Origin: Isochrysis galbana
Lineage: Eukaryota; Haptophyta; Isochrysidales; Isochrysidaceae
Length of the DNA: 64,000 nt
NCBI GenBank assembly: GCA_018136815.1
Contig: CM030934.1
Location: 6,433,698-6,497,697, forward strand
Direction: 5' to 3'
The notes under the pieces were generated by a model. It did no database searches, was not told the origin of the DNA, and was given only the letters and a program-made list of their open reading frames with translations. Below are positions 51,348 to 62,497 of this stretch, piece after piece; the first letter of the stretch is position 1; each line of letters opens with the position of its first letter. A program made the translations under genes and the position numbers.

Positions 51348-52494
51348 CGTGTACGTGCGGGGCGAGAATTTCAAAAGGTTTTTTCCTCACCACGCGCGCG
51401 GCCCTGAGGTAAATTTTCGACAAGACACTTGAGCTGCTGACACGATATTTTGACCATGAGCTGGCTTTCGATTTACAGCGGGTCGGTTTACGGTTAAATA
51501 ACCCATGTATAAACAAACTACAGAATATGTGACTAAAATAAACACCAAACTCAATGGTCTACTTATTTTGACAGGACGCGACCTATATATACAGTGCGAG
51601 CCGCCCGCCGGAGTGATGAGTCCTCGGGTGGCGTCTGTGTTGAGCGGCCGACTTTGTGCTTTGTACCCCGACGACACAGCGGTGCTGGGGTAGAAGTAAT
51701 CTCGAGTCTTAAAATAATATTCGTCGAGCGAATGGGGTCATGTGCTTCTGGTGGGCTCTCTAGATCAATGGTATCGACCTAGAACTCAAATATCAATAAA
51801 AACTGGAGGTGGTGAATCCCCAAGAGCTTTGAAAGTTTGGGGTACAATGTAGCATTTGGGGTACAAAACACGGCCCCTTTATCCGACTGAGTGGTAGGTA
51901 CTAGTGGCCCACAAGAGTGGGGGGAAGACGAGAATTGTGTGAACATGTTGGAAAACAGAGGAGAGAGGCATGCATGGGGTGCTCTCCGTATGAAGTTGAT
52001 GGTTGTGAATGAAGTGCCCTCTCATGTTGGGTGCACTGATGGTAGAGGTTTCCACCATGGGGAGGGCAGCTGAGCTGCCCTCCCACATGAGGTGCTCTTG
52101 AGGTGGGAGGGTTTCCCACTGTTGGAGGGGGTCTCAAAGACCCTCTGCATGTTACGCAGCAGAGACATGGTGGCAACCTGTTCGATGCCTGTGCTCGCCC
52201 CCCCGCCCCCGCGCGCTTGCGCGGGTGTGGTTTGGATGAGCTGGATGGGCTTTGAGAGGGCTTTCTGACGAGCCGCCTCGGGCGGCATGGGGCGTCCCAG
52301 GTGGGGCGTAGTGGCGAGGGTCGCCTGGGGCTCGGGAGCGGTCGCGGCACGCTCCATAGTTCAAACTATAACAACAGTTCTGATGAAGTCCGATGTTAAG
52401 TAGCGCCACGATATAATCCAACGGCCAGCACCTGAGGAAGATCAGGGTCACATAAGGAGGCGGTTCCTTGCACCTGAGGCACTCACACGCGTGG
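51348..52494. other. intergenic
   Basis: A minus-strand ORF at 52022-52357 (111 codons, ATG start) has some helix-like sequence but no recognisable domain, and I do not call it. The GCGCGCGGCCCT block near 51390 is a dispersed repeat. Confidence 0.4.
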
Positions 52495-52740
52495 CACAAC
52501 CTAAAAACGCTAGGGGCACGCAAGGAGGTAAGCCAGGTGAGGGGCAAAAAAAAAGCAGGCGGCAAGATGGGCGGCAAAAGAGGCGCGGGGTAAGAAAGGT
52601 GCGGGGCAGAAAGAACGTAGGATGTGGGCAGGAGAAAGATTCTCTAGCGAACGTGCACGACTCCGAAAACAAAAGGGTCGATCGAGACTCGTTAACGAAC
52701 GCAGACGAGTTCTCAAGCAAAAAGGTCGATCGCGGGTGCG
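52495..52740 (+). repeat. dispersed repeat family R3, copy 1
   Basis: Matches 61530-61776 in reverse complement: AACGCTAGGGGCACGCAAGG and GGTAAGCCAGG at one end, AAAAAGGTCGATC at the other. The middle is diverged. Flanking target duplications are not obvious. Confidence 0.65.
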
Positions 52741-53317
52741 ACACGACCTGGTGACCTGGCTAAGTTGTGCGCCCTAAGGTGCCAACCGTCATGATGTAAT
52801 TCTTGCGCATAAGACGTGGATACCTCTAATCTTGCTTGTGCTAGAGTAGATGCCAGCTTATGTTTTGCCCCATTCAAATCGTATGTCGCAATCTTAAGAT
52901 TGTCGTTATTCACTTATTTTTTCTATCACACATTTGAGCTTGCCAAGCTCACACATTAGATTGCGCTAATACGCAAATCATATTATTGGTTATTGGGTGG
53001 CTTTGCACAGCCGCTGTGTGAACATTAGTTAGGCCCCCAAACGCAACGAGAAAACGCCGCTCCCGTCACTTGGCAGCCAAAAACGTCTCTTGGCAGCGAG
53101 GAAAGCCATAAATCCGCCCGTCGGCCTCGGCAGCCAGACAACCGCCTCAGACGCCGCAGGCCTCGTCCTGGTCGACTATGTGCACCGCACTCGTAAAATC
53201 CCATCGTTGTTGAACAACATTTCCATCCCTGCCGAGACTTGGTTGGGGGAAACTATCGACGAGAGCAATCAAAGTAACGGGAGATGCAGGGTGCATAGCA
53301 GTTCACGGAGAATGTGC
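52741..53317. other. 3' flank of the Pro-rich protein gene
   Basis: A GTGAGT splice-donor-like sequence overlaps the annotated stop of the Pro-rich gene, so a further exon could lie here (53.1-53.3 kb), but I cannot identify it. No other gene. Confidence 0.35.
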
Positions 53318-55596
53318 CTACTCACAGTTATAGTAGACTGTGTCCGATGCGGTACACTTGTAGGAGGTCCCTTGTTTGATGTACTGGCAGAGCTTGCACC
53401 CGGCCGAGCAGTCATATGCGTAGCCGACGACAGGCGTTGACTGAGGAGAAGCTGGGTCAAGGTAAGCAGCTTCACATTTCTCACGATCGGCCTGACTTTC
53501 GACGATTGAGGGCAAGATCCCCATGTTATAGCACCACTGGTCTCCAATGGGCCCGTTGCGAAGTGTGAGGCCATCAGTAAGACTACCAATGCACGGTGGA
53601 GAGGAGGGGCTGGGGGGTGCAGGTGATGGGGAAGAGATTGGTGGCGATGGTGCACTTGGCGGACTCCAAGTGAAGAAGTCGAGAAGCACCCGTATTGGGT
53701 AGTAGATGGCAGCCAGAATGACGGTCAACCATCCCAACCGCACGTACAAAGGAGGCGGCGAGGGGGGCGGCGGGGAGGGGGGCGGCGGCGACGGGAGCGG
53801 CGGCGAGGGGGGCGGCGGCGAGGGAGGCGGCGGCGACGGGGGCGGCGGCGAGGGGGGCGGCGGCGAGGGGGGCGGCGGCGAGGGGGGCGGCGGCGAGGGG
53901 GGCGGCGGCGTAGAGGGCGGCGGCGAGGGGGGCGGGGGGGAGGGGGCGGCGGCGAGGGAGGGGGCGGTGCGGGGGGCGGGGGGGAGGGGGGCGGCGGGGA
54001 GGGCGGCGGCGGGGAGGAGGGGGGTGGGGAGGGGGGCGGCGGCGAGGGCGGCGGAGGGGAGGGCGGCGGCGGCGAGGGAGGCGGCGGCGATGGTGGCGGG
54101 GGGGAGGGCGGCGGCGGCGAGGGGGGCGGCGGCGAGGGGGGCGGCGGCGAGGGGGGTGGCGGCGAGGGGGGCGGCGGGGAGGGGGGCGGCGGCGAGGGGG
54201 CGGCGGCGAGGGAGGTGGCGGGGTGGGGGGCGGCGGCGAGGGAGGCGGCGGCGAGGACGGCGGCGGCGAGGACGGCGGCGGCGAGGGGGTGGCGGCGAGG
54301 GGGGCGGCGGCGAGGGGGGCGGCGGAGAGGGAGGTGGCGGGGAGGGGGGCGGGGGAGAGGGTGGCGGCGGCGAGGGGGGCGGCGGCGAGGGGGGCGGCGG
54401 GGAGGGGGGCGGCGGCGAGGGGGGCGGCGGCGAGGGGGCGGCGGCGAGGGCGGCGGCGGCGAGGGGGGTGGCGGGGAGGGGGGCGGCGGGGAGGAAGGCG
54501 GCGGGGAGGGCGGCGGCGGCGAGGGGGGCGGCGGCGAGGGGGGCGGCGGCGAGGGCGGCGGCGGCGAGGGGGGCGGCGGCGAGGGGGGAGGCGGCGACGG
54601 GGGTGGCGGCGAGGGGGGCGGCGGGGAGGAGGGCGGCGGCGAGGGAGGTGGCGGGGAGGGGGGCGGCGGGGAGGGAGGTGGCGGCGAGGGGGGCGGTGGG
54701 GAGGGGGGCGGCGGGGAGGGCGGCGGCGGGGAGGGGGGCGGCGGGGAGGGCGGCGGCGGCGAGGAGGGGGCGGGGAGGGCGGCGGCGGCGAGGGCGGCGG
54801 AGGGGAGGGGGGCGGCGGCGAGGGGGGTGGCGGCGAGGGGGGCGGGGGGCGGGCGGCGGCGGCGAGGGGGGCGGCGGCGAGGGGGGTGGCGGCGAGGGGG
54901 GTGGCGGGGAGGGGGGCGGCGGCGACGGAGGTGGCGGGGAGGGAGGTGGTGGGGAGGGCGGCGGCGGGGAGGTGGGTGGCGGGGAGGGGGGCGGCGGCGA
55001 GGGCGGTGGCGGGGAGGGCGGCGGCGGCGAGGCGGGCGGCGGCGAGGGGGGCGGCGGCGAGGGCGGTGGCGGGGAGGTGGGTGGCGGGGAGGGGGGCGGC
55101 GGCGAGGGCGGTGGCGGGGAGGGCGGCGGCGGCGAGGCGGGCGGCGGGGAGGGGGGCGGCGGCGAAGGGGGCGGCGGCGAGGGCGGCGGGGGGAGGGCGA
55201 CGGGGAGGGAATGACAGCACAGTAACAGAGGCGATAATATTCCGATACAAGTTGTCCACACTGGGAAGACGCCGACAAAGTCAGGTAATGGCATGCGGAG
55301 CCGGTGATGCGTGGTGCTGAACTAGAGCTGAACTGCGCGTAAGAACCGCAAGCATAACTCGTGCCAGAGTTCGAATTCGCCTCGCTCACGATTGAAGAGG
55401 AAAACGCTGCCTCGCTATTGATCTGTTTCATCTGGTACTCGGAAGTGCCTGGCGTGGTGGCGCCCGTCGAGCACACGCGGTTTGCGTTCGCGCAAGTATT
55501 GGTGCAAGTAACACCCTTCGCGGCCCAGTACCAGTCGGCACGCGTGTGGGCGACAAGGAGGAGCAGGAGCGAGGCGACTCGACTCGGGGCGGTCAT
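53318..55596 (-). CDS. secreted Ser-Pro4 repeat (HRGP/pherophorin-like) glycoprotein, frame shifts in the repeat
   Basis: Likely extracellular or cell-wall protein. The ATG at 55596 opens a signal peptide (MTAPSRVASLLLLLVAHTRA) followed by a Cys-rich module of about 115 residues (WYWAAKGVTCTNTCANANRV...YRLCYC). About 1.4 kb of SPPPPSPPPP repeats follow, then a hydrophobic stretch (WLTVILAAIYYPIRVLL) and a C-terminal Cys-rich module ending CKLCQYIKQGTSYKCTAS. No single frame spans the gene. The Ser-Pro4 frame changes several times within 53750-55230, and the N-terminal module enters the repeat out of frame with the first block. Repeat-length instability, assembly error in G runs, or genuine pseudogenisation could explain this. 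The C-terminus may continue past a GTGAGT at the stop. Confidence 0.65.
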
Positions 55597-57330
55597 GGCG
55601 AGGTGGCGGAGGGCGAAGAACGGCAGCGGAGGGAGAGGGGGGGGGGGGGGGGGGCGATCTGCGGCGGCCCTTTTGGCGCGAGGGACACGTTCCATCGAAG
55701 AGGGCGCGTGGACAGACCTGCAACCTTCCAACGGGGGCGGGCGCGCGCGCGGAAGGGGGAAGGGGGGGGGGGGGGGAAGGGGGGGGGGGGGAGGAAGGGG
55801 GGGGGGGTCCACACGAGCTCCCCACTGCTGCAGCCCGCCGCCATCTCCCCCCTTTCCCCCTCCGCCCTCTCTCTCTTCAGCTCGACGAGAGAGAGAGGGG
55901 GCGCGCGCCGAGTGTCCCTTCCCCCCCTCTTGGCGCACTCTCGGAGACGTGGAAGTCGTAAAGAGTTGAGGACTCATCCTAAACCACACACACCACGCCC
56001 TCGGGAGTGCCACCCCCCCCCCCCCGCTCGAGACAGACCTCTCCCCGACCGCCTGGGACCGCCCGCCGCCCGCCCCAGTCGGAGGGCGGGGAGGGGGGGA
56101 GTCAATCCGACGCAAAAAAACAAAACTCCTCTCGCCCGCGGGGAAGGGGGGGGGATCGATCGCGACTGTCCCCCCGCGCGGGCGGGTGGCGAGACGGAAG
56201 AAGATCAGCGAACACTCGTGTTTACGCTAGTGAACGCCTATACCGGAGGGGGGGAAGAGAAGCGGAGAAAAGCCGCTGGCGCCGGCAGTCGCACAGCGTC
56301 GCTCCCCCCCCTCGTCGAGCGGAGGGCCGAGTCACCCCCCCTCTCTCTCCCTCTCTCTCCCCTCTCTCTCCCAGCGGACGCGATGTCGCGAGGCAGTGCC
56401 ATGCAGAGCTCCGCCAGCGCGGCAGCGCAGCAGCGAGCCCGCCGTGCTCCCATCGAGGAGCACCCGGAGCAGCCAGATCAGCCCCTACTGGCACAGCCCA
56501 CAGGGGGGACTCAGACGCAAAAAAAAATCTTCTTAAAAATCCTCGCTACGTGTGCGGCATGAGGCAGTGTGCTTGCTGCTTGCGTACCTCCCTACTACCC
56601 ACCTTTTAAAAAAAAATTCTTGAAGGTAGGGACAGGCCAGAGTTTCGTTTGAGACTTGCCCAAATTTCGTTCGATATTTCGTCCATATTTCGCGTTTCCC
56701 CCCCCAAATTTCGACAATATTTCGCTTGCGCTCAGCTATAATATTAGTGAGTACTAGTATAAAGTACCAACTAAGTTTATACTTGGTCGCGATGGAGCGC
56801 GCCGGCGCGACTCCCCTCTCTTTCGGGCCCCCCGCCGAGGGCGGCCCCCCTGCCCACATGGACCTGTCGCTCGGCAAGCGACCGCGTCCGCCCTCGGAGG
56901 CCGAACAGGTGCGCGCGATCCACAGACTGACTTCTTTCTCGACTTCGGCGTTGACGCGTGAGTGCCTGCTTCAGATCCATCAACACTCGCCACAATCTAC
57001 TCGCTATACTCAGTAGGCTATCCAATCTATCCTTTTCCATCAAACCTCTGCTAATTATAACCTTAGAAAAACTGTAGCTGTACTGCAGTAGGTATACGGA
57101 CCCGGCCAAAATAGCTTTGGCGTCTTTGGGCTAGACGCTCGAGCGCTCGACCGCACCTCGCCAAGTCCGATCGGAGGCTTCAACCCTTATCAGTGATAAG
57201 CCCCGAATCTCATACTGAGGGCTCGACCAAAATTGGTCCACCCCCTAGCCCAGTCGGTCGGCTCGGGCCAAGTCCGCTCGACCATCCGCTCGCTCGCCCC
57301 CTTCGGTATCTTCACACTAGGAGTATGAAT
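55597..57330. other. intergenic with homopolymer runs and short ORFs
   Basis: 55.6-56.4 kb is G/C homopolymer-rich; on the minus strand it is the C/T-rich leader of the Pro-rich gene. Two short plus-strand ORFs follow a CT tract or AT-rich leader (ATG 56382, 59 codons; ATG 56791, 75 codons, with a possible GTGCGC donor inside). They could be first exons but have no partner I recognise. Confidence 0.3.
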
Positions 57331-58295
57331 TCAAGATCCCAGTGTCGCAAAAATCTGGATCCGTACTGCTACGCGACTACTCTTAAAAAGATATGTACCG
57401 GAGGGGGCCCGACACTCAGATACCGCGCGGGGGGCCCTGGCCCCCCGGCCCATTATAACTTTATAACATCTCGGCCTATATACAGTGCGTGTGTCTTCAT
57501 CCACACTCACGGCCTCAGAGCTCGACGGGAGCAAATGGTTATAGGGGGAGAGCGAGACTGTTGTGGAGGAGTCGACGAAGTGATCGATTGCCTCAAAGTA
57601 TGGGAGGTCGTCGAGCATTTGCCCACGGAACTCATAGACCAGCAGAATCTCGGCCGAATCTCGTGCAAGAGACTTCTGTGTCTCAGCGAGTGCTTCCAGG
57701 ATAGACGGATCTTGCTTGTACACCACCTCGCAACATACCACCAAATCATAAGGGCCTCCCTTAGTGCCTGGTGAAATGAGGAGGGAGTCGGCCAGTGCCG
57801 CTCGAGCAGAAGATGCGCAGGTCGCTTCGCTCAACGAGTCCTTCCAGAATGAGCTAGACAGTGCATCTCACCTGTGTTTAACAGTCTTTGGATATGTGCT
57901 TCCTCGCCCCAAGTGCAAGGCAGCACGTCGATGCGTGAGTTGAGCTCTGGGTTGCGCGTGGCAGAGGTCTTGATGAGGGGCAGAGCTTCTGGGAGGTCGG
58001 TGATCGCAACGAACTGTGCACCTAGAGCTGCGCACACCATGCCGACAAAGCCCGTCCCTGCACCCAGCTCAACGACTCGTTTGCCGCGCACCACCTCCGG
58101 GTGGTCGCAGAGGAAGTGCGCGAAGAGCAGTGCAGTCGGCCAGAGTCGGCGGCATGTGCCGTCGGCAGTGGCCATGAAGTCATCCTCGGCCACCTGCTGC
58201 TCGACGACGATGGGCCCGTGCTCCAGCGCCTCATGCTCGAACGTGACGACGCGCTCCGGGAAGTGCGCGTCGAGATGGTGCCGGGCAGACGACAT
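57331..58295 (-). CDS. METTL21-type protein methyltransferase, two exons
   Basis: Predicted SAM-dependent lysine methyltransferase. Exon 1 (58295 to about 57870) has the entry segment TCRRLWPTALLFAHFL, motif I VVELGAGTGFVGMV, an acidic ITDLPEALPLI and TWGEE. Exon 2 (from about 57834) has YDLVVCCEVVYKQDPSILEAL, the family-typical D/E-x-V-Y strand, and LLVYEFRG. The intron would be only about 31 bases from GTGAGA, and no GT-AG choice I tried keeps frame exactly, so there is either a one-base error or a different splice pattern. The C-terminal 30 residues after VYRPRCYKVIM may be past the real end. It is related in family, not closely in sequence, to the WW-tailed methyltransferase at 1-2 kb. 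C/T-rich sense-strand leader. Confidence 0.75.
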
Positions 58296-58960
58296 GTTCC
58301 CTCTCTGATGATGCGATGCGGGAGAGGGGGTTGTGGGTGTGGGGTGGGGGGTGGGGGCGGGGGACCAGTTCCAGTTCCTGGACGTGCCCCGAAACCAAAC
58401 CTTCTCGTGGCGTCCCCAAGAGAGAGAATGGGAGAGAGAGAGGAAATGATCCCCTCAGCAGCTCGGAGATGCCCTTTTCCCGTCGATCAAACACCACACT
58501 ACACAGAGAGCTCTCTCTCACGATTCACGTGAAGGAAGAGATGGGCCAGAACGTGTAGTAGTACAGTACAGTGGAGTAGTACGCAGTGGAGTATACCCCA
58601 ATGTCCTTGTAGTATCCGTAGACTCGGCCGCGGTGGAGTACTACTACTTTACAACAAAACTATCCTCTTATGGTCTGCCGCCGACTGACTGAATGATCAC
58701 ACTTGCTGCCCGGCGGAGGGGCCGGGGGGGGGGGGGGGGGGGGGGAAGGCGCGGCGTGGCCTCGGCCCGGGGGCGCTCTCTCTCACATATCTCAGTTGTC
58801 TCTTCCCTGTCTCTTCTCTCTCTCTCTCCCTCTCCTATGTGCCCACGCTCTCGAGCCCACCTCCCGCGCCCTCTCTTGCCTCCGCTGCGCCACTGGGCTT
58901 CGGACTGTAGTGCGACTCGGCTAGCTGGAGGCCACCTCCCCCTCCGCGCTTACGCGGGTG
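58296..58960. other. divergent intergenic region between methyltransferase and helicase
   Basis: Serves both 5' ends. C/T tracts lie on the sense strand of each gene: G/A-rich plus strand at 58400-58450 for the minus gene, and CT-rich at 58780-58840 for the helicase. A G run is at 58720-58746. Confidence 0.5.
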
Positions 58961-60985
58961 ATGCGGACTGTCCCAGCGGGCTTCGCCCGCACCACTCTGC
59001 TCGGAGTGCTCCGGCCCACGCGATCTGCCCTCTTTGAGGGGCTTTCTCGCCGATTGAGCAGCGAGGTTCACTCACAGCCCGGCTCTCCACCTGGCCCTCT
59101 GGCGGTCGAGGCCGAGCTGCGCCGCTTCGGCATGCAGCGTGTGCGGCCATGGTTGGCGCACGCGCTTGCGTCATCAGACTTTGAGAGGCCGAGCCCGATA
59201 CAGGCCGCCGTGATGCCAGCCGTCGCGAAGCACAGAGACGTCGTGATCCACGCAGCTACTGGCTCCGGGAAGACTCTCGCGTACCTAGTCCCGCTCCTCT
59301 CGCGCCTCGAGCCTGGCCGTCCCCTTCAGATGCTGGTCCTCGTGCCATCACGCGAGCTCGCGCTGCAGGTTGCCACGCAGATAGATCAGCTGATCCACTC
59401 GCCAAGTGGTGGCGATGTAGCGCGCAGCTCCGGCCTCAATGTACTCTTGCTTGTTGGTGGTCTAGGTGGGAGTAGTGGTCTCGGCAGCGGCCTCTCCTCG
59501 GCAAGCCAGAGCCAGGGGAGTAGCTCGCCGCGGCCAGCTGATCCGGTAGCTCTGCGACTGCACGGCGAACTATTGCGTGCCATTACCCGATGCCGAGCAG
59601 ATGTAGTCGTGGCGACGCCTTCCGCATTGCTGAAGGCCCTGCGTCTCGACGAGGAGAGATCCTGGCAACAGGCGTTGCCCTCCCGTATGCAGCGCTCCCA
59701 CTTCAATGGTCGGGGTGGGAAGCTGCTCTTGCAGCTGGCGAAATCATTAGACGTGGTTGTGCTCGATGAAGTGGACGCGCTGATGCCCAAGCCCATCATC
59801 GAGGGGGCGCAGTTCTACGCCAAGGCCGATTGGAAATTCGCCACGCGAGAGCAACGGAAGCGTGCGCGGCACAAGGGCGGCGATGCCTGGAGCCTTCTGC
59901 GCATGCTTTCGAAGGGAATGGCTGCAATTCGCCGAAAAAGCAGAGGCGTAAACGACCGCAAGCTTGGTCGTGACCGTGCCGGCAGGCAGGTGCTTGATGT
60001 GCAACGAGCGTACAAGGAGATGAGAGAAGACCGGGCATGCTTTCAGTTGGTCGCAGCGTCCGCGACTGTCAGCCGCGCAATGGTTGGCCACTTGATGCGC
60101 GTTTTGCCGCTACCCGAGCGGCCGGAGGTCCTCACCGCCAAGCACACCGAAGCCAGCGCTCTTGCATCCGAGTCGCAGGTTTCCACGTCACGGCGCGGGC
60201 CTGGGGGAGTTAGCGTGCCACGCGCCATCCGCCATTTGAAGGCGGAGGTTGTTGACGACGAGAGCAAGGCAGCAGCGACCTCACGCGTGCTGCACGCACT
60301 CTCACCCCGCACGGCACTGGTGGTGATGCCTGATGCCGCACCGATCCGCGACTTTGTTAGCAGACTGCGACACCACGGAGTCCCACATGCAATGATGCTA
60401 CATGAAGCGCTCGGCTTTCCTGCTCGCGGTGGCGGCACCGGTAAGGCCACGGACGCCCAGTCCCTTACTCTGGCGACCCCACCCCTGCTCCGTCGATGGA
60501 AGACTACGCGGTTTGCTGACCGGCAGGCTGCATTAGCTGCTTTGAACCCGGCGAGGAGCAACGAATTGGGTAATCATGAGGGTACAGATGTTGCTAGCCT
60601 CCGATCGACGGAACCGCCAGTGGTGTTGGTTACGACGGAGGCTTCGTGCCGTGGTCTCGACTTGCCTGGGCTCGACTGTGTTCTTCTTCTCTACTGCCCC
60701 CTCACATCAGACACTTACACCCATCTCGCTGGGCGCACAGGCCGTGGGCGGGCAGAAGCGCAGTCGGGGACGGTGGTGTCGTTGCTGACTTCGGGTGAGA
60801 TGGACTTCCTCGGCCTTTTCACACGCCAACTTCGTATCTCAATAAAGTCTCTGAAAACCAAAGAGACTCGCAGCTGGCCCTTTGCGGTTGCAGCTGGCAC
60901 TCTCGATTCAACCCAGCTTCCTTTGGCTAGCGTGAGCAACGAAGGCGAGACCCATAAAGATAGAGCTGCAGCTTTGCAGCCCTGA
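58961..60985 (+). CDS. DEAD-box-type RNA helicase with DEVD motif, probably organellar
   Basis: 674 residues in one exon, TGA stop. ATP-dependent RNA unwinding by family. In order: an Arg/Ser/Leu-rich, acid-free N-terminal ~35 residues ([20 protein letters not shown]...RRLSS) typical of a mitochondrial or plastid presequence; a Q-motif-like [12 protein letters not shown]; motif I AATGSGKT; Ia PSRELAL; a low-complexity Gly/Ser insert (~165-200); motif [36 protein letters not shown] instead of DEAD keeps both acidic residues. A lysine/arginine-rich insertion ([14 protein letters not shown] to [10 protein letters not shown]) separates motifs II and III and could bind RNA. The frame opens three bases earlier on GTG; I take the ATG. 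Confidence 0.88.
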   Translation: MRTVPAGFARTTLLGVLRPTRSALFEGLSRRLSSEVHSQPGSPPGPLAVEAELRRFGMQRVRPWLAHALASSDFERPSPIQAAVMPAVAKHRDVVIHAATGSGKTLAYLVPLLSRLEPGRPLQMLVLVPSRELALQVATQIDQLIHSPSGGDVARSSGLNVLLLVGGLGGSSGLGSGLSSASQSQGSSSPRPADPVALRLHGELLRAITRCRADVVVATPSALLKALRLDEERSWQQALPSRMQRSHFNGRGGKLLLQLAKSLDVVVLDEVDALMPKPIIEGAQFYAKADWKFATREQRKRARHKGGDAWSLLRMLSKGMAAIRRKSRGVNDRKLGRDRAGRQVLDVQRAYKEMREDRACFQLVAASATVSRAMVGHLMRVLPLPERPEVLTAKHTEASALASESQVSTSRRGPGGVSVPRAIRHLKAEVVDDESKAAATSRVLHALSPRTALVVMPDAAPIRDFVSRLRHHGVPHAMMLHEALGFPARGGGTGKATDAQSLTLATPPLLRRWKTTRFADRQAALAALNPARSNELGNHEGTDVASLRSTEPPVVLVTTEASCRGLDLPGLDCVLLLYCPLTSDTYTHLAGRTGRGRAEAQSGTVVSLLTSGEMDFLGLFTRQLRISIKSLKTKETRSWPFAVAAGTLDSTQLPLASVSNEGETHKDRAAALQP

Positions 60986-61529
60986 AAACATCATGTTTCC
61001 TCTAGCGAATCTGAACATGATGGCGAGTGACGCCGAGCCCAATTGCAACTTGGTGGTGGGCGCTGCGGTTGCAGCCGTATACCTCATCCCTGAAATTTGC
61101 GCCTCGCCCCCCCCCGTGCTATGTTTCGTATTCATCTGCTTGCGTTGCTGATACTCATGACCAGAGGCCCTTCGTGATTCGTGCACTTTCACGGCACATG
61201 GTACATAGACACACATGGCTGTTGGCTCGGCGGCCTGCCATTTGCTGGGATTATTTGTCTATCGCGCAATCACTTGCGCTTCATCTAGTCTTTTGACCCA
61301 CCGGCACGTATCAGTTTCAAGCTTAGAGCGTCAATGAGCGATATGTGTCAACGCTAATGCATTAGAGCTATTGGTGCCATGGTCCATGGTGTCAGAGCAG
61401 GGGCAAGGGCGCCTGAGGTCTCGCCAGCTTTAGTTGGAGACCAGCTGCAAGGGGGCTGAAAATAAAACTGAAGATTCTGGGCTAACACCTATCGTTGGCA
61501 CAGCATCTACCGCCGTCTGTCGCAGTATC
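60986..61529. other. 3' flank of the helicase gene
   Basis: No gene. TGAAGATTCTGGGCTAACAC at 61469-61488 is shared with 22511-22530. Confidence 0.4.
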
Positions 61530-61776
61530 CGAGATCGACCTTTTTGTTTTAGTAAAACGTTTTAGGAATCGTCTACGTTGTACGCCCCCTCCTTTTAGGC
61601 TAGGCACCGTTGGAGAATCTCGCTCCCGCCTACATCCTACATCCTACATTCTACCCCTGCGCCTTCTTCGCCCTCGCCTCCTTTCTCCTTTGTCGCCTAC
61701 CTTGTACCTTGTCGCCTGCGTTGCCCCTCGCCTGGCTTACCTCCTTGCGTGCCCCTAGCGTTTTTAGTTTTTAGGT
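61530..61776 (-). repeat. dispersed repeat family R3, copy 2
   Basis: Reverse-complement partner of 52495-52740, sharing both ends (GATCGACCTTTTTGTTTT and GCGTGCCCCTAGCGTTTTTAG). Confidence 0.65.
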
Positions 61777-62497
61777 TACGTCGCGCGTTTAGGTATCGCC
61801 GGTCCAAGGAACCGCCCCCTTGTGTGACCCTAATCTCCCATCAGGTGATGTTTGACTTGGTCAATTTTCACCCGTAGAAGTTAAAATAGCTGTTTGACCG
61901 CCCTAGCCCTAGAATCACCCAGGCGAGGTGGGAAATAGTGGTTAAAAAGAGTGAGCGACCGAGCTACCCCTTCGGCCAATACCCCCTCTCCTCGCCCCCA
62001 CCCCCCTCCCTCCCCGTTAGAACTTATAGCGTCGTATGACATCTTGTTAGCTAGCATTCCTAGCCACATACACCGGACGAGCCATGCGCCAACCGCCCAC
62101 ACCCCCATCGCGGGGGAGGGGCTCCGTTGCCGTCGACGGGCTACGGTCCCACAGCACTAAGGTTATACTAACACAACAATAAACCTCTGATGCTCCCCCT
62201 TTTCCCTCAAGCCACCCACCCCTCGGCCCTCGGTAGGGGTATGGAGCATAAAGACATAAAGAGGACCCCTCCATACTCTCCCTAGGGGCCCCTCGGAACG
62301 GGGCAGGGGGTGGGGGGGGGGGATAGCGCGGCCCCCAGGAGTAAAGAGGAGATCCAGAGTAGACTTACATCGAGTCAGCTGGCAGCGCGCGCCTCTCGTG
62401 TGGACGGGCCTGGTCGAGGGGCCGAGGCGGTCGAGAGGAGGAAGGGGGGAGGGGGAGGGGGCGAGGAGAATATTCGCCGCGCTCTCTCGCAGTGCTC
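61777..62497. other. 5' flank of the MOSC gene
   Basis: Contains CTGTTTGACCGCCC at about 61892 (end of family R2) and GGTCCCACAGCACTAAGG at about 62148 (shared with 20408). The 60 bases around 62440 are G/A-rich on the sense strand, opposite to most other genes here. Confidence 0.4.

Noticed and set aside
53706..55320. Plus-strand ORFs of Gly/Glu/Arg repeats opposite the Pro-rich gene
   Set aside because: They are the reverse complement of the Ser-Pro4 repeat; only the minus strand has a signal peptide and Cys-rich modules.
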